From: Candidatus Brevifilum fermentans
GTDB lineage: Bacteria > Chloroflexota > Anaerolineae > Anaerolineales > Villigracilaceae
Direction of reading: 5' to 3'
DNA: 46,650 bases
NCBI GenBank assembly: GCA_945877125.1
Contig: CAMCQT010000024.1
Location: 1 to 46,650 of the forward strand
A model generated the notes under the pieces. It saw nothing but the letters and a program-made list of their open reading frames with translations, ran no database searches and was not told the DNA's origin. A program made the translations under genes and the position numbers. The first letter of the stretch is position 1. Each line of letters starts with the position of its first letter. Below, piece after piece: positions 25,129-32,571 of the stretch.

Positions 25129-27030
25129 TTACATCTGCGTAATTTCAGTCACCCAGGCGATGAAGTTTGTGTCGCTGTCGCCGGTGCGTTCCGCCTTGGT
25201 ATGACCCTGACCCCAGACAGTTGTGAATCGGACATCTTCCACGCCGTCGTAGTTTTCAAGCGCCAGCGCCAGGTTCATCTCAACGGTGGTCGCGGTGTCA
25301 CCCTGTTTGATGCCGGTGTTGATTCTCCAATATTTTGCGACTGTTGACGTTTGATACCCATCATAATAAGGCATAAGGTAGTACATGGGGTTATAAGAAT
25401 TCATGCGATACTGAATGCTATTTCCAAATTTGTCGAGAGCCTGCAAGTCGGTTGTGTAGGCATCCACGTAAGTGGCATCCCAAGCGGAGGCTGCGGCATA
25501 CGTTGCCTGATTGGCAGACAGGAGATTTGCCAGCACAGAGTCAAAGTGCAGGAAATCGTTCTCGTCGTTGCCAAAGGCGTCGTTCTCAGCCGCGCTGCGA
25601 CCCAGAGCATCGAACGCGCCCACGCTCTTGGAGGGATTCTTCTGGCTGTTGACAAAGCCCACCAGGCTGGTGACTTTGGCAGTATTGGTTGCGGTATCGT
25701 AGGCAACCCACTGCCCATCCTTGTTCAGCGCATCCATGTATTCCTGTACAGTTTGATAGATTGTGGAGGTGGCTTCTGGCGGGCCACCGGCGCCGGGTTT
25801 CATTCCAGCAGGGGGTGTTCCTTGAGGCATCTCTCCAGCGGGCGGTGTGCCGCCCCCAGGCATTCCACCACCCGGGAACCCGCCCGTGCTTTCGGTGTAC
25901 GGGAAGGTGGTATCTGCCAGGAAATTATTCAGGGATGTTTCAACGGTTTTCATCAGATAGTCGTAGTAACTTCCAGCCGCATAAATGCCGCTCTCGGATT
26001 CTTGCAAGACAAGCACATTGCCATTTTCATCTTTGACGCCAAGCGCGTTGATATATTCCGCATAGGACGCAGCCAGGTCTTTCGACAGGGCGGAAGTCCA
26101 TGTACCCTCTGCGCGAGTCTCTGCGGATGCGTACTGCCCCATGTTCCATTCATACGCTCCGTCGGCATAATCCAGGCTGGTGATGGGGCACCATGCCATG
26201 GCGCCAGTGACCGCATCGCTGATGTATTGTCCATTGGCGTCATACATCGCCGCGCCGATGGATTCAAGATACGGGAAATAAAGTTCGCTATCTCCAGAAG
26301 CGCCAATGACGGATGTCTGCGCTCCGCCGCCGCTCATCCCAAAGGCGAAGACGCTGTCAGTATTGCCGGGCAGGACCTCTTTGTTGTAGCGGATGAATTT
26401 GACCGCAGCCTTGAAATCCGTCACGCCCCAGGGAGCGCCGCCGCTGTAGGTCAGATTGCCGCTGGCGTCGTAGCCGTTAGCTTTTCCGCGCATACCGGCA
26501 TGGACATAGATAAAGCCTGCTTTCAGAAAATTGGAAATTTCGTCGTAGCCATAGGCTGTCGGAGCCTGTTGCGCGGAATAGCCGGGGGTATTCACGGGCA
26601 ATACCATCGGGGCGGTTTTGGCGGTAAAGCCGTTGATTGCGCCCTGCTCATTGAGCGCGGCTGTAAATGTGCCATCGCTGTTGGCTGTGGCGGTCATATA
26701 AGCGCCGGGGACATAAATCCCCAGGGTTTCGTATTCGGTGGTTTCAGGGGTGGCAGCGTACTGCACCCCAATCTGCCAATAGACATCGTTGTCGGCATCA
26801 TAATTCCAAGTGGAATTATTGAAGGTGAGCGCTTCGGCATAGGCATCATCCTTGGCGGGATCCAAGGATACTTCTGCGGTTGCGGGAGCCGCCTCAGTTG
26901 GCGCTTCGGCAGCAGTTTTTTCAGCGGTCATTGCCGGTTGTGTGGTCGTCGGCGCGGCGGGGGCGCAACCGGCAATCACGGATAGAACAAGCATTATCGA
27001 TAGAATTACAGAAATATTTCTTGATTTCAT
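25129..27030 (-). CDS. Subtype-B-tannase-like esterase, lipoprotein
   Basis: The 633-residue product has a lipoprotein signal (LSVIAGC, Cys22) and an Ala/Thr/Pro-rich tether to about residue 55. The alpha/beta-hydrolase domain carries FGMSGGGAQ with nucleophile S233, D578 in KQGDTATT and H610 in GQGHTKAER. Blocks such as FKAAVKFIRYN, GASGDSELYFPYLESIGAA, WCPITSLDYADGAYEWN and VAKYWRINTG match what I recall of lactobacillar TanB-type tannases, which hydrolyse galloyl esters. An insertion of about 40 residues rich in Gly, Pro and Met (about 385-425, GGFPGGGMPGGG) lies in the lid region. GGAG precedes the start. The promoter has two CTTCAGA boxes. Expected location: outer face of the cytoplasmic membrane. 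Confidence 0.82.
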   Translation of the reverse strand: MKSRNISVILSIMLVLSVIAGCAPAAPTTTQPAMTAEKTAAEAPTEAAPATAEVSLDPAKDDAYAEALTFNNSTWNYDADNDVYWQIGVQYAATPETTEYETLGIYVPGAYMTATANSDGTFTAALNEQGAINGFTAKTAPMVLPVNTPGYSAQQAPTAYGYDEISNFLKAGFIYVHAGMRGKANGYDASGNLTYSGGAPWGVTDFKAAVKFIRYNKEVLPGNTDSVFAFGMSGGGAQTSVIGASGDSELYFPYLESIGAAMYDANGQYISDAVTGAMAWCPITSLDYADGAYEWNMGQYASAETRAEGTWTSALSKDLAASYAEYINALGVKDENGNVLVLQESESGIYAAGSYYDYLMKTVETSLNNFLADTTFPYTESTGGFPGGGMPGGGTPPAGEMPQGTPPAGMKPGAGGPPEATSTIYQTVQEYMDALNKDGQWVAYDTATNTAKVTSLVGFVNSQKNPSKSVGAFDALGRSAAENDAFGNDENDFLHFDSVLANLLSANQATYAAASAWDATYVDAYTTDLQALDKFGNSIQYRMNSYNPMYYLMPYYDGYQTSTVAKYWRINTGIKQGDTATTVEMNLALALENYDGVEDVRFTTVWGQGHTKAERTGDSDTNFIAWVTEITQM

Positions 27031-27059
27031 ACGATCTCCTTTGTCTTTGTATTGCTCGA

Positions 27060-27092
27060 ATTATCACAAACGATTCTGAAGTAAATCTGAAG
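27060..27092 (-). promoter_or_regulatory. Promoter with tandem CTTCAGA operator, tannase-like gene
   Basis: On the minus strand two perfect CTTCAGA boxes (27092-27086 and 27081-27075) are 11 bases apart, then 9 bases, then GATAAT (27065-27060) as -10. The boxes overlap the -35 position and no good -35 hexamer exists. The leader is about 25 bases with AAAGGAG. The same layout precedes the genes at 28122 and 28466. Confidence 0.75.
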
Positions 27093-27148
27093 CGAATGTG
27101 TATATTTTGTGAGGTTTTACATGTCCGATAATCTGCGGGAGAGAAAAT

Positions 27149-27187
27149 AAAAAAGGCTGCCCGATTTTTCGGGCAGCCTTTTTTTTT
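27149..27187 (-). terminator. Rho-independent terminator, works in either direction
   Basis: A GGCTGCCCGA stem (27155-27164 with 27169-27178) around a TTTT loop is flanked by A-runs and T-runs on both sides. On the minus strand it ends the hydrolase gene at 27196; the T-tract reads TTTTTTATTTT. Confidence 0.9.
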
Positions 27188-27195
27188 CAAATACC

Positions 27196-28122
27196 TTATT
27201 TCATGTACTTATCGAGGAAACTGATCATCAAGGCTACGTTTTCGTCGGTCTCGAACTGGTCGCCGCCATGACCGGCTCCTGCGAGCGAGGTGTAGGTGAC
27301 ATCCAGGTTTGCGGCGCTGAGCGCGTCTGCCAGCATCTTGGTGTTTTCAACCGGGACAGTGCAATCCTGGTCACCTTTTTGGATCAAGAAGGGCGGAGTA
27401 TCTGCGCTGATATAGGTAATCGGATTGGATTTTTTGACCTGCTCAGGTACGGTTTGAATCTCAGCCCCGATATATGCTGATTCGAAGGAACCGCTGTCAT
27501 TATGCTTCTGGTCACTGGCGGAGCAGCCTTGCGCCTTGGCTTGGTCGTCCATCTGCAAAAAGTCAGTGGGACCATAATGATTGATGACAGCCTGAACCGC
27601 TGAAGAAACCCCTTCATTCCCCAAACTGGCGTCATCATAATCGCTGATATTTCCAGTTACGCCCACCATTGAGGCGATGTTGCCGCCCGCAGATTGACCG
27701 AAGACGGCAATCTTATCGGGGTTGAGATTGTATTCGGCAGCATTGGCACGCAAAAAACGAACGACTGCTTTAGCATCCTGAACTGCGGCGGGAAAGATAG
27801 CCTCCCCCGAAAGACGATAATCTATCGAAGCCACAGCATAACCGGCATTCAGCAGGGCTTTTCCGGTTGCTTCGCTTAACATACCTTTGTCACCGAATTT
27901 GAATCCGCCGCCGTGGATATTGATGACTACGGGGAAGGGTCCCGTACCGGTGGTTGGGAGATATAAATTCAGTTTCTGGGTGTCGGAAACGGGGGCGTAG
28001 GCTAAATCTTTGTAATTGGGTTCAACTGAAAAAGCAGCGGGACCGGCCAGTCCACAGCCAGTGGCGCTGACGATGACCAGCAAAGCCAGTGTGATAAAAA
28101 TAAACGATTTGATTTTGAACAT
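27196..28122 (-). CDS. Alpha/beta hydrolase lipoprotein (HGGG-type esterase, BD-FAE/Aes-like)
   Basis: 308 residues with lipoprotein signal ending VSATGC (Cys23). The oxyanion motif is NIHGGGFKFG (about 68-77), the nucleophile is S144 in FGQSAGGN, the acid is in IQKGDQDCTVP and the histidine in GAGHGGDQF. This is the HGG(G)-type esterase group to which BD-FAE feruloyl/acetyl-xylan esterases belong. Anchored outside the membrane, it would release acyl or aryl esters from polymers or phenolics. AAGGAG precedes the ATG. The promoter shares its operator boxes and further upstream sequence with the tannase-like gene just downstream, so the two are probably co-regulated, though separated by a terminator. 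The natural substrate is not known. Confidence 0.85.
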   Translation of the reverse strand: MFKIKSFIFITLALLVIVSATGCGLAGPAAFSVEPNYKDLAYAPVSDTQKLNLYLPTTGTGPFPVVINIHGGGFKFGDKGMLSEATGKALLNAGYAVASIDYRLSGEAIFPAAVQDAKAVVRFLRANAAEYNLNPDKIAVFGQSAGGNIASMVGVTGNISDYDDASLGNEGVSSAVQAVINHYGPTDFLQMDDQAKAQGCSASDQKHNDSGSFESAYIGAEIQTVPEQVKKSNPITYISADTPPFLIQKGDQDCTVPVENTKMLADALSAANLDVTYTSLAGAGHGGDQFETDENVALMISFLDKYMK

Positions 28123-28157
28123 GAGTTTTCTCCTTGATGTAAATTTGAATTGTGTTA

Positions 28158-28190
28158 ATTATCACGGATAGATGTCAAGAAATTCTGAAG
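28158..28190 (-). promoter_or_regulatory. Promoter with tandem CTTCAGA-like operator, HGGG-type hydrolase gene
   Basis: Minus strand: CTTCAGA (28190-28184) and CTTGACA (28179-28173), 11 bases apart, then 9 bases and GATAAT (28163-28158). The arrangement is identical to that at 27060-27092. Further upstream, TGTGTATTTTCCGCAGG (plus-strand reading, from 28197) matches the region from 27097 closely. Confidence 0.7.
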
Positions 28191-28219
28191 ATGACCTGTG
28201 TATTTTCCGCAGGTTTTAT

Positions 28220-28324
28220 GATGTCATTGCGAGGGCGCTCTTGGTTTTCGCCCGAAGCAATCTTCTTGCAAAAGGATGAGGTTGCTTCGACCCCTTCGGG
28301 AGAGCGCCGTCTCGCAACGACATC
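28220..28324. repeat. Dispersed palindromic repeat (GTCATTGCGAG type)
   Basis: Left arm GATGTCATTGCGAGGGCGCT begins at 28220; the right arm (28301-28324) is its reverse complement with one substitution and a 2-base insertion. Inner CCGAAGCAATC and GTTGCTTCGA arms pair as well. It sits between the hydrolase promoter and the two-component promoter, and ends directly at the first operator box. Related palindromes lie at 1949-2044 and 45767-45840. Confidence 0.7.
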
Positions 28325-28366
28325 TTGAGATTTCTTGAGATTTTCTTCAGAATGGTATGCTATGAT
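28324..28366 (+). promoter_or_regulatory. Promoter with three operator boxes, two-component operon
   Basis: CTTGAGA (28324-28330), CTTGAGA (28334-28340) and CTTCAGA (28345-28351) are spaced 10 and 11 bases apart, then 9 bases, then TATGAT (28361-28366) as -10. The last box covers the -35 region. This suggests that the response regulator activates its own operon, binding one helical face as OmpR/PhoB-type dimers do. Confidence 0.7.
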
Positions 28367-28384
28367 TTCAAGGTTGGAAGTTGC

Positions 28385-28450
28385 GTAGGTCATGCTTGCA
28401 GCATGACGTTACCGTGTGGTGAAGTTCGTCACGTTACAAACGTGACCTAC
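28385..28450. repeat. Palindrome in the leader of the two-component operon
   Basis: Outer arms GTAGGTCA and TGACCTAC enclose two smaller hairpins, GTCATGC/GCATGAC (28389-28407) and GTCACGTT/AACGTGAC (28428-28446). It lies between the predicted promoter and the ribosome site of the response regulator, so it is transcribed. It may be a mobile palindromic repeat or a leader structure. Confidence 0.6.
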
Positions 28451-28465
28451 AATATATGAGGTCAA

Positions 28466-29173
28466 ATGGCACAAAGAATTCTCGTCGTCGACGACGACAA
28501 ATCCATTGTCAAAGTTTTGGTTGGATATTTGGAACAATCGGGATACCAAACCATCGCAGCTTATGACGGCGATTCCGCGCTGCACGCGCTGCGCCGCGAA
28601 CGCCCCGACCTGATCCTGCTCGACTTGATGATGCCCAACCGCGACGGCTGGGAGGTGACGCAAATTGTCCGCGCGGATAAGACGCTGGCGACCACGCCCA
28701 TCATCATGCTCACCGCCCGCATCGAAGACACAGATAAAATTGTCGGCTTGGAACTCGGCGCGGATGATTACATCCCCAAGCCGTTTAATCCGCGTGAGGT
28801 GGTGGCGCGGGTTAAGGCATTGCTGCGCCGCGTGCGGCTGGATCAATCGCCAAATGCCGCGCCGCATGTTTTACTTAACGGCGGCTTGAAACTGGATTTG
28901 GATCAACGCACGCTGACAGTTGATTCGCAACCCGTCGAATTGACTCGCACCGAATTCAATCTGCTCGAAGCGTTTCTCTCCAACCCTGGCTTCACGCTCA
29001 CCCGCGACGACCTGCTGGAAAAATCAATGGGCTACGCCTACGAGGGATTGGGGCGCGCGCTTGACACGCACATCCGCAACCTGCGCCGCAAGATCGAACC
29101 CGACCCCGACAACCCAAAATATATTCAAACCGTGTACGGCGTGGGCTATCGCCTGACAGGAGATAATCAATGA
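28466..29173 (+). CDS. OmpR-family response regulator
   Basis: 235 residues. The receiver domain has the acidic pocket VVDDDKS (D9, D10), phosphoacceptor D53 in ILLDLMMPNRDG, the conserved Thr in IIMLTARIED and Lys in YIPKPFNP. The C-terminal winged helix (about 130-233) has the OmpR/PhoB pattern LTRTEFNLLEAFLSNPG, ALDTHIRNLRRKIEPDP and IQTVYGVGYRL. It would bind tandem direct repeats. The histidine kinase gene overlaps its stop (ATGA). Three promoters nearby, including its own, carry CTTCAGA-like boxes at 10-11-base spacing, which fit a dimer of this family. The start is the ATG at 28466 with GAGG before it. Confidence 0.93.
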   Translation: MAQRILVVDDDKSIVKVLVGYLEQSGYQTIAAYDGDSALHALRRERPDLILLDLMMPNRDGWEVTQIVRADKTLATTPIIMLTARIEDTDKIVGLELGADDYIPKPFNPREVVARVKALLRRVRLDQSPNAAPHVLLNGGLKLDLDQRTLTVDSQPVELTRTEFNLLEAFLSNPGFTLTRDDLLEKSMGYAYEGLGRALDTHIRNLRRKIEPDPDNPKYIQTVYGVGYRLTGDNQ

Positions 29174-30210
29174 AACGTTTGTGGGTTCGCCTGAGTTTGA
29201 TGATCAGCGGCGTGCTGTTCTTCATGTTCTTCATGCAATTTCTTACCATCACGCTCGAACGCGCTGGCATGAAAGAGGATTTGGATGGTCCGCCCGATGC
29301 GCCGCCTGCCGAGATTCAACGACGGCTGGTTAATTTCATGCTATTTTCGGTTGTGGTTGGCGTGAGTGGTGGAGTTGTCATCGGGCGGGTGGTCAGCGCG
29401 CCAATCACTGAGTTGGTGAAAGCCGCCGACAAGATCGGCAAAGGCGATTTGAACACGCGCGTCCGTCCGCATGGCAGTCAGGAGATGATCGATCTTTCGG
29501 ATCGATTCAACAAAATGGCGGAGGAATTGCAGCGCTCCGAAACGCTAAAAAATAACCTAATGGCTGATGTGGCGCACGAACTTCGTACCCCGCTGACAGT
29601 TTTGGAGGGCAACCTGCGTGCCGCGTTGGACAAGGTCTATGCGCTGGATGAGGCGGAGATTGCGAACCTGTACGGGCAAACCCGCCACCTGACGCGGCTG
29701 GTTAATGACTTGCGCGAGTTGGCTTTGGCTGAATCAAAACAACTGCATCTGGAAAAATATCCCACAGATTTGAATTCCCTGCTTGCGGATACGGTTCAGG
29801 CGCTAGAGCCGCTTGCGGCTGAAAAAAGTGTTCGGCTGATTTATCAACCTGCCCAACTGCCAGAACTATCTGTTGACCCCACGCGCATTCGTCAGGCGTT
29901 ATTTAATTTGCTGTCGAATGCTTTGCGGCACACGCCGTCGGGCGGGGAAATTTCAGTTGCGGGCAACCCAGCCCAAGGCGGAGTGGTTTTATCCGTCAAA
30001 GATTCAGGCGAAGGCTTGTTGCCCGATCAACTCGCGGCGGTCTTTGATCGCTTCTATCGCGCTGACAAATCCCGCAGCCGCGAAACAGGCGGAACAGGCT
30101 TGGGCTTGGCAATCGTCAAGGCGATTGTCGAGTCACATGGTGGACAGGTGAAAGCCCGCAGTGAAGGAAAAGGAAAGGGCTGTGAGTTCATCATTGTCCT
30201 GCCAAAATAA
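29170..30210 (+). CDS. Sensor histidine kinase with HAMP domain
   Basis: 346 residues. Two membrane helices (about 5-28 and 56-80) enclose only about 28 extracytoplasmic residues, rich in Asp, Pro and Ala. A HAMP linker follows (about 76-128), then the DHp domain with H136 in MADVAHELRTPLTVLEG and an HATPase domain with N-box LFNLLSNALRHTP, G1 VKDSGEGL, F-box FDRFYRAD and G2 GGTGLGLAIVKAI. The short sensor loop suggests sensing of a membrane or cell-surface signal, or of a partner protein. It phosphorylates the regulator encoded just upstream (4-base overlap). The two downstream genes are in the same run and may supply the signal. Confidence 0.92.
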   Translation: MKRLWVRLSLMISGVLFFMFFMQFLTITLERAGMKEDLDGPPDAPPAEIQRRLVNFMLFSVVVGVSGGVVIGRVVSAPITELVKAADKIGKGDLNTRVRPHGSQEMIDLSDRFNKMAEELQRSETLKNNLMADVAHELRTPLTVLEGNLRAALDKVYALDEAEIANLYGQTRHLTRLVNDLRELALAESKQLHLEKYPTDLNSLLADTVQALEPLAAEKSVRLIYQPAQLPELSVDPTRIRQALFNLLSNALRHTPSGGEISVAGNPAQGGVVLSVKDSGEGLLPDQLAAVFDRFYRADKSRSRETGGTGLGLAIVKAIVESHGGQVKARSEGKGKGCEFIIVLPK

Positions 30211-30232
30211 TCATTCAAAAGGAAAAATATGT

Positions 30233-30859
30233 ATGATTGAAAAAATAAAATCCATCTCGAAAGTGCAATGGCTGGCTGTTGCGTTAATTGTCATTGGCGT
30301 GGCAATCATGATTCCCAAGGCGATGGGCATGGTTGAGTTCTACAAGGAATCCCGCTATGCCGCCGAGTATGATTTTTCCGCGGGGAATCTTTCACCCGAC
30401 CTGATTCGCCCGTGGATGAGCATCCGCTACATTGCGGTGGCGTATGCCGTGCCGCAAATCTATCTGTATGACGCGGTGGGTATCGAGCCCCACCCGGAGA
30501 CCAGTATGCTCTCGCTCAACCGGCTTAACCAGCAAATGGAACTGGGTCAGGTGGATGGTCAACCTGCCTTGATGAAAACCGTCCGCGAGGCAATTCTGGC
30601 TTATCGCGCCGACCCAGTTGTGACCGGTCTGCTTGAACAGGAAGCCCATGATTGGATGACTGTTCTGTACATTTCCAACAGCACGGGCGTACCGGTAGAG
30701 ACAATTTTTGCGGGGATTGGTCTTCCAGTGGAAGGCAATGCTCATAAACCGCTCGGCTTCTTGAGCGAAACCACAAATTATTCTGGCGGCACGAAAGCGC
30801 TGGTTGCCGCTGTCCAGAAAGTTCTTGACGCCCAAGGCGTGGAGCCATCGAACCCATGA
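30233..30859 (+). CDS. Membrane-anchored protein of unknown function in the two-component operon
   Basis: 208 residues starting at the ATG at 30233, chosen for the AAAAGGAAAA just upstream; a longer reading from 30161 would overlap the kinase. One N-terminal helix (about 12-31, VQWLAVALIVIGVAIMIPKA) anchors it. The remainder contains two similar blocks, IRYIAVAYAVPQIYLYDAVGI (about 64-84) and VLYISNSTGVPVETIFAGIG (about 142-161). Each is followed by a proline-containing loop and a leucine-rich turn (LNRL, LGFL). This resembles small helix-turn-helix-like motifs (tIA...GIP...l...LGL) seen in some membrane redox-associated proteins, but I cannot name the family. It overlaps the DedA gene by 4 bases. 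Confidence 0.7.
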   Translation: MIEKIKSISKVQWLAVALIVIGVAIMIPKAMGMVEFYKESRYAAEYDFSAGNLSPDLIRPWMSIRYIAVAYAVPQIYLYDAVGIEPHPETSMLSLNRLNQQMELGQVDGQPALMKTVREAILAYRADPVVTGLLEQEAHDWMTVLYISNSTGVPVETIFAGIGLPVEGNAHKPLGFLSETTNYSGGTKALVAAVQKVLDAQGVEPSNP

Positions 30860-31473
30860 GCATTGATATTTCTTCCCTTGTCCTAAATTGGATGGCGACC
30901 TATGGCTCGCCGATGGTGGCTGGTCTGCTCTATTTGGGCGGTCTCGGTTTACCCCTGCCTGGAACCCTGCTGGTGATCGCTTCGGGGGCATTTATTCGCC
31001 AAAGTATGTTGGATGCGGTTTCGACCCCAATTTTGGGTTATCTCGGAACCATCGCGGGCGACTCCTCTTTGTACGCGATTGGTTTCTTTGCCAGCGGCTG
31101 GATCGAACGGCGCTTCGGGCAGACTGCCGCCTGGAAAAGCGCTCATGCGCTCTTTGAGCGGCGCGGCGGGATTGCCATTTTTCTGACGCGTTGGTTATTA
31201 ACAGCTATCGCCTTCCCCATTACCCTGATCGCGGGCAGCAGTGGTTATCGCTTTCGGAAGTTTTTCACTTTTGTCCTGCTGGGAGAATTCACCTGGTTTG
31301 CCATCTACGGCGGGCTGGGATATGCCTTCGGCAGTCAGTGGGAGTTGATCAGCGACTTCATCTCGGACTTCAGCGGGTTTGCGCTTGGTGCTGTGGTGTT
31401 TGGGGGAGGGATTTATCTGCTGGTAAAGTTTGGCAAAAAGCCGACCAGCAATCCCGATCCAATTCAAGAGTGA
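30856..31473 (+). CDS. DedA family membrane protein
   Basis: 205 residues, the typical DedA/VTT length, with about five membrane segments. Family features: the re-entrant GGLGLPLPGTLLVIASGAF, then GTIAGDSSLYAIGFFASGW, and the second re-entrant loop with the conserved arginine, FLTRWLLTAIAFPITLIAGSSG. DedA proteins are linked to undecaprenyl-phosphate or phospholipid translocation and envelope stress. It is last in the regulator-kinase-unknown-DedA operon (4-base overlap upstream) and is followed by a bidirectional terminator. The link suggests that the two-component system senses envelope state. Confidence 0.88.
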   Translation: MSIDISSLVLNWMATYGSPMVAGLLYLGGLGLPLPGTLLVIASGAFIRQSMLDAVSTPILGYLGTIAGDSSLYAIGFFASGWIERRFGQTAAWKSAHALFERRGGIAIFLTRWLLTAIAFPITLIAGSSGYRFRKFFTFVLLGEFTWFAIYGGLGYAFGSQWELISDFISDFSGFALGAVVFGGGIYLLVKFGKKPTSNPDPIQE

Positions 31474-31497
31474 GTCGCCTGTCCTCCCTCCTGCTTT

Positions 31498-31545
31498 CAA
31501 AACAAAACTCACCCGAGGTTTTCTTCGCGGGTGAGTTTTGTTTTG
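31498..31545. terminator. Bidirectional terminator between convergent genes
   Basis: A perfect 18-bp stem (31498-31515 with 31528-31545) has A-rich and T-rich ends. It serves the DedA gene on the + strand and the 31564-32571 gene on the minus strand. Confidence 0.88.
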
Positions 31546-31563
31546 ATTCACTGGAAATTAGAT

Positions 31564-32571
31564 TTATTTTGTTTCTGGTTGTTGAGGTTTCACGCCAACC
31601 AGCTTGCGTAAAATATCAAACCAGAACGGCGCGCCTTGCATGGCGGCAGCGGCGCTGAGCAGATAACCGAAGAGTTTTACAAGAAGTCCCCAGCCATTAT
31701 TGAGCGCAGGCAGACTGGTCACCGCGAGACATTCGCCTGCTGAACGGATGACGAAGCGATAGTCAACGATACTTATTAGGCTGCAGGATGTGGTTTCCAA
31801 TGATGTGGTTGTCCAGCCAGCGGGAAAGTTTAGACTTTTGGCTGTATCAAATGAAACAGATGCGCCCGGCTCGTCATTCTGTGCTTCAGCCTGCGCCTGT
31901 GCCACGATCACGGCGCGCGCTGTGGGTTCCTGCCACAGTTTTTGAGCAATGTTAATCGTGTCTATGTTCATAGAGATGGCGATCAAAAGCCCGATCCAGA
32001 AGGCCGTCCATTGTGAGCGGGTCTTGTACCAGTTGCTGGCTTGCGACATGACATCGTTGAACCAGCCTTCGGTGTTTTTGCGATACTCCGCCAGTTTGGC
32101 TTCCATGTCATCAGCCGCTTTTTCCATATTGGGCATCAGGTAATGATTTATCCGCTCAAGATTTGGATTTTTCTCGGCGAGAGATTTCATGCTTGCCTTC
32201 ATCTCGCTGATGGACATGGTATCCAGCGGAACGTCTTCGCCCTCTTTGCCCGCATTCATAATGACTTCGCAAGCCACCGTTGCAAATGTGGCATTCGGAA
32301 TATATCCAGGTTTCCTGATTGCGCCGTTTTTACCTTTGGCGAGATTGCCGTTCCCGTCTTTCGGAGTTAATTCAATCACCAGCGGATGCGCGTAGAACTT
32401 CTTTACAAGAGCCTCATCTTTGAGCATACTCAATATGGATTTTTCCAACTGTTCTGCGCGCCAGCCTAAAAATAAGCTGATACGGCTCTGAACTTCCATA
32501 GTGGCGACGCTGATGACGAGCCAGATAAATACAAGCCCAATTGCGACTTCGAGAATGGCATCTAATTGCAT
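31564..32571 (-). CDS. Unknown membrane protein with three predicted helices
   Basis: 335 residues. One helix is at the N-terminus (about 7-26, ILEVAIGLVFIWLVISVATM), one in the middle (about 190-208) and one near the end (about 295-315). Between the first two lies a long charged, mainly helical cytoplasmic or extracytoplasmic region (LGWRAEQLEKSILSMLKD..., and repeated Met/Lys/Glu-rich helices at 120-180). I do not recognise the family. The start has GAGGAAA at good spacing. It stands alone between a bidirectional terminator and a gene-free stretch, so is probably monocistronic. Confidence 0.7.
   Translation of the reverse strand: MQLDAILEVAIGLVFIWLVISVATMEVQSRISLFLGWRAEQLEKSILSMLKDEALVKKFYAHPLVIELTPKDGNGNLAKGKNGAIRKPGYIPNATFATVACEVIMNAGKEGEDVPLDTMSISEMKASMKSLAEKNPNLERINHYLMPNMEKAADDMEAKLAEYRKNTEGWFNDVMSQASNWYKTRSQWTAFWIGLLIAISMNIDTINIAQKLWQEPTARAVIVAQAQAEAQNDEPGASVSFDTAKSLNFPAGWTTTSLETTSCSLISIVDYRFVIRSAGECLAVTSLPALNNGWGLLVKLFGYLLSAAAAMQGAPFWFDILRKLVGVKPQQPETK

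Noticed and set aside
25351-26985. A 544-codon open frame on the plus strand opposite the tannase-like gene.
   Set aside because: It lacks a recognisable domain or ribosome site, and its mirror strand encodes a clear esterase with signal peptide and catalytic triad. It is a by-product of codon bias.
28173-28178. TTGACA at 28178-28173 as a classical -35 element.
   Set aside because: It lies only 9 bases from the GATAAT -10, and no -10 is found 17 bases away. It fits as the second operator box.
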